This document shows positions 27,340-36,997 of a DNA stretch of 64,000 nt, one piece after another. This DNA is from Paraburkholderia hospita. Lineage in GTDB: Bacteria; Pseudomonadota; Gammaproteobacteria; Burkholderiales; Burkholderiaceae. The notes under the pieces are model-generated. The model was not told where the DNA came from and ran no database searches. It worked only from the letters and a program-made list of their open reading frames with translations. The stretch covers positions 620,001 through 684,000 of the forward strand of contig NZ_CP026107.1 in NCBI RefSeq assembly GCF_002902965.1. The letters run 5' to 3'. The translations under genes and the position numbers were made by a program. Each line of letters opens with the position of its first letter. Within the stretch, counting starts at the first letter, position 1.

Positions 27340-29289
27340 ATGAGCACGCCTTCCACCGTCTCGAACCCACGCCCGCGCATCTGGGCGATGGGCATCAGCC
27401 GCTTGCGCGACCTGTTCGTCGATATCGCCAGCGAGTACGCGGGCCGTGCGGAACTGCGCGTCGTCGCGCGCGGCTTCGACGACGCCATGCAGGAAATCGA
27501 CGCCGCGGGCGCCGAGCGTCCCGACGTGATCGTCGCAGGCGGCTCGAATGCCGCGTATCTGAAAGGGCGCGTCAACGTGCCCGTCGTCGCAATCACGCCG
27601 ACGGGCTTCGACGTGATGCAGGCGCTCGCCCGCGCGCGGCGCGACGGCGATTCGGTGGCGCTCGTCACGCACGGCGAAACGCACGACGAGGTGAAGCGCT
27701 TCACGGCCGCTTACGGCATCGACGTGATCTTCGCGTCATACCGCTCGACGGAAGACGCGGAGAACTGCGTGCGAGAGCTGCACGAACGTGGCGTCGATGC
27801 CGTGGTCGGGCCTGGGCACGTGACCGATCTCGCGGAGCGCGCGGGCATGGGCGCTGTGTTTCTGTACTCGCGCACGTCGGTGCGCAGCGCATTCGATACC
27901 GCTCTCGAAGTCGCGCAGGCTACGCGCGCCGAGGGCGTGCGGCGTCAGCGCCTCGATAACCTGTTGCAGCACCTGCGCGATGGCGTCGTCGCGCTCGACG
28001 CGCAGGGACGCGTCGAAGCGATCAATCAACGGCTTGCGGACGTGCTCGGCATCGACGCCGCGAGGGCCGCGGGCGTGCCGTTGCAGAAGCTCGCGCCGGA
28101 TCTCGCCAGCGCGCTGCCCGATGCCGACGGCGATACGCTGGTGTCCGTGCGCGGCACGAGCTATCTCGTGCATCGCGGGCCGCTGGCGGGCGCGGGTCAC
28201 GCGGCGGGCACGGTGCTGACGTTCCAGGAATCGCGTGCCGTCGAACGGCTCGACCGCACGCTGCGTTCGCGGCAGCGCGGGCAGCAGTTCACCGCGCGCT
28301 ACCGGCTCGACGATCTGGTCGGCGAATGTCCATCGATCGAGCGCGTGCGCACGCTGGTGCGGCGCTACGCAAAATCTGACGCGACCGTGCTGATCCTCGG
28401 CGAAAGCGGCACCGGCAAGGAAATGGTCGCGCAGAGCATGCATCGGCTGAGCGCGCGGCGCGACTTCGCCTTCGTCGCGATCAATTGCGGCGCGTTTCCG
28501 GAGGCCTTGCTGGAAAGCGAGCTGTTCGGATATGAGGAAGGCGCGTTCACGGGCGCGCGCAAGGGCGGCAAGGCGGGTTTGATCGAGGCCGCGCACCGCG
28601 GCACGCTGTTTCTCGATGAAATCGCCGAGATGCCGTTGCCGCTGCAAAGCAGGCTGCTACGCGTGTTGCAGGAACGCGAAGTGGTGCGGCTCGGTTCGAC
28701 GGAACCGACGCGTGTCGACATACGCGTCGTCGCCGCGACGCACCGCGCACTGACGGAGGGTGTCGAGGCTGGGACGTTCCGCGCCGATCTCTACTATCGG
28801 TTGAACATTCTGAGCATTGCACTGCCGCCGTTGCGCGAGCGTACGACGGACGTATTGCCGCTTGCCGCCGAACTCCTGTTGCAGGCCGCCGCGCGCGAGC
28901 CGAGGCTGGTGGCGCGCGTCCCTGATTTGCAGGCCGCGACGCGCGTGCTCGCGCAGATCGGCGAGCCGTTGCGCCTTTATGCGTGGCCCGGCAATGTGCG
29001 CGAGTTGCAGAACGTGATCGAGCGGATCGCCGTCGAACTGGCCGACGCGGAAGGCGACACCGCTGACGTGTTCACGCGCGAGATGCTCGATGTCGTCGCG
29101 CCCGAACTGGTCGCGTCCTCGGTGTCGCAAAAGAAGGATGCGTTGACGTTGCGCGAGCGCAGCCGTCATGTCCAGGCGGACGAAATACGCGCGATGCTGG
29201 TTGCGTGCGGAGGCGACCGCGACGCCGCGTGCAAGGCACTCGGTATCAGCAAGACCACGCTGTGGCGCAAGCTCAACGCGATTCAATGA
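27340..29289 (+). CDS. prpR: Propionate catabolism activator PrpR (sigma-54 dependent)
   Basis: A 649-residue regulator. The N-terminal ~200 residues form the PrpR sensor domain, which in the family binds 2-methylcitrate (AMGISRLRDLFVDIASEYAG, VIVAGGSNAAYLKGRVNVPV). A PAS-like part follows (DGVVALDAQGRVEAINQRLA), then the AAA+ core with Walker A GESGTGKE, the sigma-54 contact loop GAFTGARKGG, and EIAEMPLPLQSRLLRVLQE. A C-terminal Fis-like HTH closes it (AACKALGISKTTLWRKLN). ATG 27340 is preferred over an in-frame TTG 18 bases upstream. It is divergent from prpB and probably binds the TTTC-N6-GAAA sites between them. Confidence 0.94.
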   Translation: MSTPSTVSNPRPRIWAMGISRLRDLFVDIASEYAGRAELRVVARGFDDAMQEIDAAGAERPDVIVAGGSNAAYLKGRVNVPVVAITPTGFDVMQALARARRDGDSVALVTHGETHDEVKRFTAAYGIDVIFASYRSTEDAENCVRELHERGVDAVVGPGHVTDLAERAGMGAVFLYSRTSVRSAFDTALEVAQATRAEGVRRQRLDNLLQHLRDGVVALDAQGRVEAINQRLADVLGIDAARAAGVPLQKLAPDLASALPDADGDTLVSVRGTSYLVHRGPLAGAGHAAGTVLTFQESRAVERLDRTLRSRQRGQQFTARYRLDDLVGECPSIERVRTLVRRYAKSDATVLILGESGTGKEMVAQSMHRLSARRDFAFVAINCGAFPEALLESELFGYEEGAFTGARKGGKAGLIEAAHRGTLFLDEIAEMPLPLQSRLLRVLQEREVVRLGSTEPTRVDIRVVAATHRALTEGVEAGTFRADLYYRLNILSIALPPLRERTTDVLPLAAELLLQAAAREPRLVARVPDLQAATRVLAQIGEPLRLYAWPGNVRELQNVIERIAVELADAEGDTADVFTREMLDVVAPELVASSVSQKKDALTLRERSRHVQADEIRAMLVACGGDRDAACKALGISKTTLWRKLNAIQ

Positions 29290-29298
29290 GCCGCGTGC

Positions 29299-29877
29299 TT
29301 ACCAGCCCATCAACGCGGTGGCAAAAAGACCAACTGCCACGACGGCCATGCCGATCGTGAGCTTTTGCAGCCAGCGCTTTTTCGTGAGCAGCGTGATCGC
29401 GGCGAGCGCGATGGAGACCTGAATTAGCGTTGTCGCCTGCGCCCAGCGGTGATGCTGATGCTGCAACGACTCGCTCACTTCATTGTCCTCGGTCACCTGC
29501 TTTTCGAGCGTCTCCGCCTGCTGTCGAATCGGTTCCTTCTCGGTCTTGTAGCGCTGCGTGTCGGTGACGAACTTCGCGTGCGTAGGTGACGCCGGATCGG
29601 TCAGCGCGGCGCCCAGCTCGGCGAGATTCTGCTTTTCGCCCTTGGCCTGATAGTAGGCCCACTGGTTCGCGGCTTCCGTCTTGAGTATCGAGGCCTCATT
29701 CTTAAAGACGAGCGCCTGGTTTTCGTTGGCTCCGCTCTGATACGCGGCAATCGCGCCGACGCTCGCCAGGATGGCCGTCATGACAGCGAGGCGCGAAGCG
29801 TTGCTGTCGCCACCGTGGCCGCCTGCATGCTCGATCGCATGATCATGTAGGCCGTGCACTTCGTATTCGTCTGACAT
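29299..29877 (-). CDS. DUF4337 membrane protein
   Basis: A 192-residue protein. A short polar, His-rich N-terminus is followed by a membrane span near residues 29-48 (SRLAVMTAILASVGAIAAYQSG). A long helical, probably coiled segment comes next (KNEASILKTEAANQWAYYQA to LEKQVTEDNEVSESLQHQHH). Two C-terminal spans close it (TTLIQVSIALAAITLLT and LTIGMAVVAVGLFATALMGW). This is the layout of DUF4337. Function is unknown. It is convergent with prpR, nine bases apart, and has no operon partner. Confidence 0.85.
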   Translation of the reverse strand: MSDEYEVHGLHDHAIEHAGGHGGDSNASRLAVMTAILASVGAIAAYQSGANENQALVFKNEASILKTEAANQWAYYQAKGEKQNLAELGAALTDPASPTHAKFVTDTQRYKTEKEPIRQQAETLEKQVTEDNEVSESLQHQHHRWAQATTLIQVSIALAAITLLTKKRWLQKLTIGMAVVAVGLFATALMGW

Positions 29878-29996
29878 CGTGATTCGAAAAGTCGAAAAGC
29901 CGCCAGCATACCGCAGCGTGCGCCCGGTAAAAAAGCGGCAACAAACAGGTGTTGTATCCTGGCGAATTCGCTACGGGGCAGGGGATAGCGCGCGAT

Positions 29997-30986
29997 TCAG
30001 CATTGGAGCCTGCGCTGCGCACGATACTCGGTCGGCGACGTTTTCATATGCCGCCGGAAGCTGCGCGCTAGATGGTCGCCGCTGGTCAGGCCGGCGCGCT
30101 TCGCTACCTTGTCGACGGGCAGGTCGGTTTCGATCAGCAGATTGCAGACGACCTGGAGCCGCGCATGCATCAGATAGTCGGATGGCGTCATGCCGAGTTC
30201 GCTTCTGAAGTGACGCAGGAGGCTGCGTTCGCTCATCGCGGCGACCTGTGCCGCGTCTTCTATCGTGACCTGGCGGCGGCAGTTGTCCTGCAACCAGTGC
30301 GCGGCCACGCGCACCTTCTCCGCCGGCGTGTTGCCAACCACGTCCTCGAAGATCGCGTTGAGCACGTCGTGCGAGCAGATCGACAGACGTTCGGCCACGC
30401 GGCGCGCCATGCCGTCGCCCATGTCGCGGCGAATCAGCTTCAGCGCGCCTGTGAGCGCGTCGTGAAGGCTTTGCGATCTCGTCTTGCATTCCCCGGAATG
30501 GCGCGCCGCGCTCGCTTGCGAATCGCGCTCCTGTTCATTCGATTCGCTGCACGTGTGACCATCGAGACCGGGGAGCGGCGCGCCGACGATCCGCACGTCG
30601 GCCGCCTTCGAGCGCGCGCGGTTCATCCATGCAATCAGCGGCACTGAGCGCGAGTCGATGCACGCGTCGGCGCCGACAATCGCAAAGATCGCATCGAATT
30701 CGTCGCCGGCGTGCGTATCGAATGCTTCCGCGCTAACGAGCAACGCGGCGGAACTGGCGATATACCCGTCGTGGTCGGAAAGCGTGGTGATCTGATAGAG
30801 CCACTGGATGGGACCGCGCGCCGACAACTCACTCGCGGCTTCGAGTGCATTGGCGATGACACTGGCGCTCAGCAGGTCGAAGCCGTCGAACAGCACGACA
30901 GCGACGCGCCGCAGTCGCCGGGGAATGACGTCCGTGCCGTCGGAAGCTTGCGTTTCGGGTCTTGGAGCCGGACGTGTCGACATCAT
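29997..30986 (-). CDS. GlxA-type AraC-family transcriptional regulator
   Basis: A 329-residue regulator. The N-terminal DJ-1/PfpI-like domain (RRVAVVLFDGFDLLSASVIANALEAASEL) is typical of GlxA. The C-terminal AraC double HTH reads VTIEDAAQVAAMSERSLLRHFRSELGMTPSDYL and then LPVDKVAKRAGLTSGDHLARSF. Start at the ATG pair 30986/30983 is chosen for the GGGGAAGAA ribosome site; the open frame extends 21 codons further up. It is on the same strand as, and downstream of, a glycosyltransferase and the PIG-L fusion. Control of that surface-glycan-like cluster is plausible but unproven. Confidence 0.88.
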   Translation of the reverse strand: MMSTRPAPRPETQASDGTDVIPRRLRRVAVVLFDGFDLLSASVIANALEAASELSARGPIQWLYQITTLSDHDGYIASSAALLVSAEAFDTHAGDEFDAIFAIVGADACIDSRSVPLIAWMNRARSKAADVRIVGAPLPGLDGHTCSESNEQERDSQASAARHSGECKTRSQSLHDALTGALKLIRRDMGDGMARRVAERLSICSHDVLNAIFEDVVGNTPAEKVRVAAHWLQDNCRRQVTIEDAAQVAAMSERSLLRHFRSELGMTPSDYLMHARLQVVCNLLIETDLPVDKVAKRAGLTSGDHLARSFRRHMKTSPTEYRAQRRLQC

Positions 30987-31256
30987 TTCTTCCCCAACCT
31001 GAATGAACAGGACCAGAACCTCGAGGACCGACTCCGATACGGGAAGCATTCCGCGCGATACCTATGCGAGGAAGGCTCCAGTGCGCTCGCTAACAGGTTA
31101 TGCTGCCTCGATAAATTGATCAGCGAATGTGGGCGAGCGCACGCAACGCGATGTATTTTCGAAGAACAGCCGTGCTCCCCCATTGACAGTCAATCGCGCA
31201 TTCACACTCTTGCGCGCAATCTGCAGATCACTCGCTGACGGTTGGCTAACGTCTTT

Positions 31257-31505
31257 TCAGTTTTCGCGCGAAACACAGCCTTCCTTCTGCGTCGCCATGA
31301 TCTCGACGAGCATCGCCTGATAGGTCGAATGGCATTGCGCGGCGGCGTGAAAGATCTCGGCCAGTGCCGCGCGGGCGGACGCGGCGTCGTGGTGGCGCGT
31401 TGTGTCCGAGAGCGCGAGTAGGGTCCGCAGCGTGTTGCGTTGCTGGCTCACCAGCATATGGAGCGCGCTGCCGAAGCTGTCCTGCTGGTTGGATGTGAGG
31501 CTCAT
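31257..31505 (-). CDS. Small hypothetical helical protein
   Basis: An 82-residue protein predicted mostly helical (SALHMLVSQQRNTLRTLLAL, HDAASARAALAEIFHAAAQCHST), with two cysteines and no signal peptide. GGAACCGAC precedes the ATG. It sits between the GlxA-like regulator and a glycosyltransferase, all on the minus strand. I recognise no family. The helical amphipathic character would suit a small cytoplasmic bundle protein. Confidence 0.6.
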   Translation of the reverse strand: MSLTSNQQDSFGSALHMLVSQQRNTLRTLLALSDTTRHHDAASARAALAEIFHAAAQCHSTYQAMLVEIMATQKEGCVSREN

Positions 31506-31568
31506 GTCGGTTCCGTGGGGCGTGTATCTAATAGCAAAACATTTGAAGGAGAGATCTTGTTCCCACGC

Positions 31569-32690
31569 TCACATCGATGATTCGTTGCTCTCCAGCGCCG
31601 ATATCGACGACTCCGTGGCAATGCCTCTCGCTTTGTAAATGGCTTGCGCGATCTTCAGGTAGTTCTCTGCCGTGTCGTGCAACGTATAGCCGTCCAGCGC
31701 GCGATACGCGCGGGGCACACGCAACGCGTGCAGCAATGCGCGCGCATAGGTGGAAGGATCTTTCGTGTCGACGAGCGATACGCCCGGAAAATCGCGGGCA
31801 AATTCGAATGCCGCAATGCGGCTCGCGACAACGGGAATACCCGACGCCAGTGCTTCGAGAAAGCCGATGCTATGTGCCTCTCTGAGTGACGGCATCGCAA
31901 AGACTTGCGAGGTCTGCAGAATCGCCGCGACATTCGACGCGGGACCGCACAGCGTCACCCGGTCATCCAGGTTCAAACGTTGCACGAGTTTCATGGCCAT
32001 ATCGTGATAAGCGGGATCTTCGACGACGCCATACAACACCAGCCGCGCGTCAGGCTCCTGTTGCAGCACGATTTCAAACGCGTGAATGGTTTCCAGTTGC
32101 CCTTTGTCGACGACGTAGCGGCCCAGTTGAACGATCTGCTGTGAAGCGCCGCAATCGACAAAAGCGGAAGTTGCAGTTTGAAAGCGCGGCAGATCCACGC
32201 CGTTGGGAATCACCGTTACGAGTGGATGTGGCCCAACTTCGCGCAGATAGTCGAGCGTATTCTGCGACGAGACGCCGACCACGGCCTTCGCGCGATGCGA
32301 AAGCACGCGCTCCGCCCACCTTAGTTTCGGGTTCGCGAAGTCATTGGAGCCCGAGTGCATTACATACACGACGGGCGCGGCATTGGGAAGAAGACGCACA
32401 TAGAGTGCGGCTAGCGTCGCGTGGGCAATGATCACGTCCGGTCGGAATTGCCGTATACAGCGCCATAGATGCATGAGACGCCCAATACGTCCTTGCGGAG
32501 AAGCGGGAAAGTCGCACAGTACGTCGGCTGCCGCGAGTTCGCTGCGGCTATGATCGAAATCCGCCATTTGCGGCTGCATCGACGCGATGCAGACTTCGTG
32601 GCCACTCTCCCTGTGCTGGATCGCGAGACCCTTTGCCAGAATCTCCGCACCAGACAAACGTGGCGCATAGACGACCTGTAGTATCCGCAC
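31569..32690 (-). CDS. Glycosyltransferase, GT4-like
   Basis: A 373-residue GT-B fold protein. The N-terminal acceptor domain opens RILQVVYAPRLSGAEILAKG, the usual G-G-A-E-like loop. The donor domain carries IPNGVDLPRF, VQLGRYVVDKGQLETIHAF and the nucleotide-sugar motif SLREAHSIGFLEALASGIPVVAS (E-x7-E type). It starts at GTG. It probably adds a sugar to a surface polysaccharide or lipid carrier at the cytoplasmic membrane face. It is 250 bases behind the PIG-L fusion gene on the same strand. Donor and acceptor cannot be told from sequence. Confidence 0.87.
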   Translation of the reverse strand: MRILQVVYAPRLSGAEILAKGLAIQHRESGHEVCIASMQPQMADFDHSRSELAAADVLCDFPASPQGRIGRLMHLWRCIRQFRPDVIIAHATLAALYVRLLPNAAPVVYVMHSGSNDFANPKLRWAERVLSHRAKAVVGVSSQNTLDYLREVGPHPLVTVIPNGVDLPRFQTATSAFVDCGASQQIVQLGRYVVDKGQLETIHAFEIVLQQEPDARLVLYGVVEDPAYHDMAMKLVQRLNLDDRVTLCGPASNVAAILQTSQVFAMPSLREAHSIGFLEALASGIPVVASRIAAFEFARDFPGVSLVDTKDPSTYARALLHALRVPRAYRALDGYTLHDTAENYLKIAQAIYKARGIATESSISALESNESSM

Positions 32691-32941
32691 TTTTCACCGT
32701 CTCGAATGGGGCGTGATCTTGGAGAGCCGTGTCTCTCGTCTTTTCTGCAGCGTACGGTTGCCTGTGTCAATCGTCAATGTCGCAATCGACATATGTGCAT
32801 ATACCATAGCCAATCGACACATTGCGATTCGGTCAAGCACTAGGTGTTGCTGGACACGGGTACTCGTTCAGAGAACTTTTCCATTTTCGTCGAGCAAATG
32901 ATGATGAGAGCAGTCCTCATCCGAGTGCGACTGCAATGTCT

Positions 32942-35326
32942 CTATTGAACCAGGCGATCGAGCCAGAGCGTTTCCGAGTAAACGGCTGACAACGGAAAAC
33001 CTTCCATCGGAATACTTTGGAAATTGTTTCCGTCGAACGCGTATCGCGACAGGGCGGCAGTGCCCGCCGAGAAGAGCGTGTTGGCGAGTACGGCGTCCGT
33101 TCGTTCGTAGAAGACGAGTGCAGTGCGGTTGTTATCGCGAAGCAGGGCAGGCGCGGCGTCCTGCCACCGGAGATCGCGCAGATAGGCGAGTAAAACGGGT
33201 GCGGTCTCGCGATGCTGTACGTTCCACTTCCATACATCCACGCCGCCGGGCTCCTGGAAATGCGGCACGGTCATCACAATCGTTGCGTCGGCGCTGGCGT
33301 CGAGCGTAAAGCGGGTGGTGTCGCGCTGGAATTGAGACGGCAGAAGAGATGTTACGCCAAAGCTCCAGCGCTCCTTCTCGACGCTGAGTGCCGTGACGGC
33401 CAGGCGACGGTAATCGTCGGCAGATTGGATGGCGATGAACGTTGCCGTGTCTTTGCGAGTGCTGCCTACGGTGAGCAGTTGCACGTTGGACTTCAAATAG
33501 TTCGTACCTTTGACTTTTGTCTGCTGGATCTGCCCGGCTTGATCGGCGCTGATCGTCCATAGATCGACAGCTTTGTCTGATCTTTGCACTGCAACAAGGA
33601 TCTTTTCGCGCGATGTTTCTTTGGTCGAAAAGGCAAGGTACTGCTGCACGCGTTCCGCGGGAAGGCTTTTGTCGCTCTGAAACCAGAGAACGGGTGCGGA
33701 AAAGTGATTGCCATTGCTGTGCAACAACCAGAAGGCAGAGCCGCCGTTTCTCGGCGTGACGACCATGAGATCTGCCCGGCCGTCGCCATCGAAGTCGCCA
33801 GTCAGAAAGCGCGCGCTGTCGAAACACAACGTATCGGCACCGCATGTCGGCATCGTCGCGCGGCTATCGAAGCGCACGGCATTCGCGTACCAGTTCTCGG
33901 GCTCTTCAGGTTTGCCCAAGATTGAAGTCTGAACATAGACGTCGAAGCCGGGGCCGTCGGAACGTCTTTGCACGTAGACGGCCGAGAGCGTACCGTCGCC
34001 CGTCACGTCGCCGTACATTGCGCCCGTGAGACGCAAGTCCGTCGACCATGACGGACGCATTGTGGACCAGCGGTAGCGCGTCGTCATGGACGCGCATCCC
34101 CTGATATGAAGGCGGTTGTTCTCTGCGCCAAGGCAGCGACGCGAGGGCGTGAATATCAGACCAAAGTCCCACGGTGTCCAGCGTTGCGACACATTCCATT
34201 CTTCACATGGTTCTTCCGCGAGTCTGCCGTCGTGTTCGGCGACGCATTGCCCCGTCGAGACGGAGACGAGTGCCGCATTGTGCTGGTTGCCCGCGTACGC
34301 AGCGCGCGGTTCCCATTTCCATTGCTGGCTGGCCGACTCATCGCAATCCGCGAGTTCAGGGCTGCGCGCATTGCCTCGCGAAGTCAGGCATTGACTGGAA
34401 CCGGTATTAAAGAGCACAGAGGGAATGGCGACGAAATCCGGCTTTGTATGAAGCGTGGTGTCGTCGCGCAAATAGTTGCGCAAAACCCAGTTGCCGTCCC
34501 ATTGGTACTCGCCGAACACATGCGCGATATCGCCACCGTCGATCGAGAAGTAGCTGGCCGCTATGTCGCGCTTGCGTTGCGCTTCTTCGCCGAACAGCGT
34601 CGCGGGCCAGGTTCCTGTCGGATACGTTGTGTAGAAGGCAATGGGAATAGCGCGCCCTAACGTTTGCGCGACATGGCGCGTCATGCGGGCGGCGTAGATA
34701 TGGTCGGGATGCTCGATGAAGGGCACTGTGTCAGGGTTCAGCGTGGCGATTCGCGTCGCGTCCTGCAGTATCGTTTTGAGGACGACGGAAAGCGAATCGC
34801 GTGTGTAACGCGTTGCCGGCAGTTCTGCATGTCCCATCGGAAAGGTTGTGAGCGTTGCGCCCTGATCCCAAAGCAGGGCAAGCGGCACGCGGCCGCCGCG
34901 GACCGCGCCGCCGGGAAGCCTGAGTTCGAGAAGCCGCACGCGCGGTTGCGCTTTCAATGTGAGCTGGGACACCGGCTTTCCCGCAATTTGCACTGTCGCT
35001 TCGTCCCACGTATTCCCGACTCCGGCAAGACGCGCATAAGCCAGTCGCGAGGCTTCCTCACGCTTTTGCACGTAGGCGAAATTCGCTCCATTGGCGCCGC
35101 CAATCAGATGAACGGTGGTGACGCACCATCCCGCGCGCAGTCGCTCGCTGATTGCGGGCTCAACGAACAGCAGATCGTCATCGAGGTGTGCGACAACTGT
35201 CACGAGCGTGCCCGCACTGCAATCGGCGGATGACGCGCGTGCCGTCCCGATGAGAATGAAGCACATGCAAGGAAGAAACAGGACATAGCGGGACAATCGA
35301 AAAAGCCCGAATGACGACGTGTTCAT
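32942..35326 (-). CDS. Secreted PIG-L deacetylase fused to ricin-like and FG-GAP/VCBS-like regions
   Basis: A 794-residue exported protein. A signal peptide covers residues ~1-32 (YVLFLPCMCFILIGTARASS). A PIG-L deacetylase domain (~38-300) has VTVVAHLDDDLLFVEPAI, a variant of the AHPDDE zinc motif, and the later EHPDHIYAARM. Three QxW-like repeats (~305-430: SQCLTSRGN..QQWKW, GQCVAEHDG..SQRW, RCLGAENN..YRW) look like a ricin-type beta-trefoil. The rest has FG-GAP/VCBS-like Ca-binding strands, clearest in TGDFDGDGRADLMVV and YGDVTGDGTLSAVYV. It probably deacetylates an N-acetylated surface or exported glycan that the lectin part binds. It faces a second glycosyltransferase across a 445-bp gap. 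Confidence 0.85.
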   Translation of the reverse strand: MNTSSFGLFRLSRYVLFLPCMCFILIGTARASSADCSAGTLVTVVAHLDDDLLFVEPAISERLRAGWCVTTVHLIGGANGANFAYVQKREEASRLAYARLAGVGNTWDEATVQIAGKPVSQLTLKAQPRVRLLELRLPGGAVRGGRVPLALLWDQGATLTTFPMGHAELPATRYTRDSLSVVLKTILQDATRIATLNPDTVPFIEHPDHIYAARMTRHVAQTLGRAIPIAFYTTYPTGTWPATLFGEEAQRKRDIAASYFSIDGGDIAHVFGEYQWDGNWVLRNYLRDDTTLHTKPDFVAIPSVLFNTGSSQCLTSRGNARSPELADCDESASQQWKWEPRAAYAGNQHNAALVSVSTGQCVAEHDGRLAEEPCEEWNVSQRWTPWDFGLIFTPSRRCLGAENNRLHIRGCASMTTRYRWSTMRPSWSTDLRLTGAMYGDVTGDGTLSAVYVQRRSDGPGFDVYVQTSILGKPEEPENWYANAVRFDSRATMPTCGADTLCFDSARFLTGDFDGDGRADLMVVTPRNGGSAFWLLHSNGNHFSAPVLWFQSDKSLPAERVQQYLAFSTKETSREKILVAVQRSDKAVDLWTISADQAGQIQQTKVKGTNYLKSNVQLLTVGSTRKDTATFIAIQSADDYRRLAVTALSVEKERWSFGVTSLLPSQFQRDTTRFTLDASADATIVMTVPHFQEPGGVDVWKWNVQHRETAPVLLAYLRDLRWQDAAPALLRDNNRTALVFYERTDAVLANTLFSAGTAALSRYAFDGNNFQSIPMEGFPLSAVYSETLWLDRLVQ

Positions 35327-35771
35327 ATGATTGCGATCGTCCTTTTTTTCTTGGTGTTGTCCCCGAGAGCCGTAGTCGAACTGATGAAGTAGCCTCGGCT
35401 TGTTGACGCTTGCTATTACACCAGTCGTTTTCTTACTGTTTGAAAGATAATCGTCCTTTTTCGCGAAAAAATATTAAAGTGGCCGCTTCCGGATAAGCAC
35501 GAAAACCAGTCTATATTTGTGAGCCGTCCTTTAATAGAGCGTAGTTCTCCCGGTTCGAACGCGGATTGTAGTGCGGCGAACAGCCTTTAATAGACAGATT
35601 GCAGTTGTCAGTGGCAATCCATACAAACGTAAGCTCGCACCCGTAATAAAGTAAGTGGCCGCTGACGCAGCGTTCGTCAGTAGCCTGAGCAATGAAGAAC
35701 AATTCGATAACGGCATCCCGACGGGTTCGCGCGTCGTGCGTTTCTGCCAATAGTGGTGTTTTGAGGACGTC
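35327..35771. other. Divergent regulatory gap between PIG-L fusion and glycosyltransferase
   Basis: 445 AT-rich bases carrying promoters for both directions. Short direct repeats are visible: CGTCCTTTTT at 35338 and 35452, CCTTTAATAGA at 35528 and 35584. An AAAGT-rich stretch lies near 35470. No small gene was accepted, although one minus-strand frame is open. The repeats may be regulator contacts. Confidence 0.45.
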
Positions 35772-36962
35772 ATGCGGATGCTGTTCGTTATCGGTCACCT
35801 CGGTGACTACCACGTGCCGCGCTATGAAGCGCTGATGCGGCTTGCGAGGAGGCGTGGCGACGAAGTCTCTCTGGTCGAAGTATTCGGGCGGTCGGGTTTC
35901 TATTCGTTTCCGCAAACCCGGCGCGCGTCGTTTTTCGAGCAACGTCACGAGTGCGTCACCACCCTGGAGAATGATGTCAGCGATACTGGCGGACGCTGGC
36001 TGAATGTCTTCGCGCGTCTTACTGCGATCATCCGGCAAATCGAGCCGGATGTCGTCGTCACGTTGGGCTATGACACACCGTACTCGTTGTGGCTCTGTTT
36101 CGTCAGAAGGTTCACGAGACCGTTTGGCCTGATCTACATGTCGGATTCGAAGGCCGACGACGGCCCGCGCAGCAGCGTCAAGGAATGGCTGAAGCGCCGG
36201 CTGGTGCGGCGCTTCGATGCCGCGCTGGTCGCGGGAGAAAGGCATCGCGACTACGCGGAGTCTCTCGGCATTCCGCGCTGGCGTTCGCGAGTCGGTTTCG
36301 ATGTGATCGATGTCGACCAGTTTTCGCGCCGTGCAGCGGCTGCGCATGCTGCTGCCGACGACGTTCGTCGTGTGCGTGGCTTGCCGCAGCGCTATGTGCT
36401 CTGCGTCAGCCGCTTCGTGGCGCGCAAGAACGTCGATGTCGTCATCAATGCGTTTGCGCGTTCCCATCTCGCGGACCATGCAATCGAGCTGGTTCTGATC
36501 GGGCAGGGACAAGACGAGCCCATGTTGAGAACACTCGTATCGCGACTCGAACTCGAAAAGAGCGTGCGCTTTCTCGATGCACTGCCCAACGGCGAAATGC
36601 CTGCGATTTACGGCCTTGCCGATTTCGTGGTGCTCGCCAGCGAGTTCGATCAATGGGGACTCTGCATCAACGAAGCATTCGCGGCGTCGCGCACGGCGAT
36701 CGTTACGCATACCTGCGGCGTGGCGCGTGAGCTTGTTGTGAACGAGACGAACGGCTATGTCGTTGAGCCGGGCAACGCGGAGATGCTCGCGGCGCGCATG
36801 CGAACACTGGCATTGGACGATGTGCTGCGCGAACGCTTATCTGCCCGCGCGCGGCTGAGCGTCGAGCAATGGAAACCCTCCACGTTCGCGAGCAATCTGA
36901 TGGAACTTGCCGATTGTGTGCTCGATTCCGATCAGGTCATCTCGCGAGCCGAGCATGAGTAA
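35772..36962 (+). CDS. Glycosyltransferase, GT4-like
   Basis: A 396-residue GT-B protein. The N-terminal half begins RMLFVIGHLGDYHVPRYEAL. The donor half has QRYVLCVSRFVARKNVDVVI, ELVLIGQGQDEPMLRTLV, VRFLDALPNGEMPAIYGLAD and LASEFDQWGLCINEAFAASR, the usual GT4 E-x7-E region with a Trp-Gly-x-x-x-N-E-A variant. GAGGACGTC precedes the ATG. It is divergent from the PIG-L fusion and is followed 35 bases later by a 61-residue protein. A role in assembling a surface glycan is inferred. Confidence 0.87.
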   Translation: MRMLFVIGHLGDYHVPRYEALMRLARRRGDEVSLVEVFGRSGFYSFPQTRRASFFEQRHECVTTLENDVSDTGGRWLNVFARLTAIIRQIEPDVVVTLGYDTPYSLWLCFVRRFTRPFGLIYMSDSKADDGPRSSVKEWLKRRLVRRFDAALVAGERHRDYAESLGIPRWRSRVGFDVIDVDQFSRRAAAAHAAADDVRRVRGLPQRYVLCVSRFVARKNVDVVINAFARSHLADHAIELVLIGQGQDEPMLRTLVSRLELEKSVRFLDALPNGEMPAIYGLADFVVLASEFDQWGLCINEAFAASRTAIVTHTCGVARELVVNETNGYVVEPGNAEMLAARMRTLALDDVLRERLSARARLSVEQWKPSTFASNLMELADCVLDSDQVISRAEHE

Positions 36963-36997
36963 AGCGCATCGTCACGCCATCGCGCGGGGAGAGAATC

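Noticed and set aside
35511..36710. 399-codon minus-strand open frame
   Set aside because: It is antisense to the glycosyltransferase, with shadow composition.
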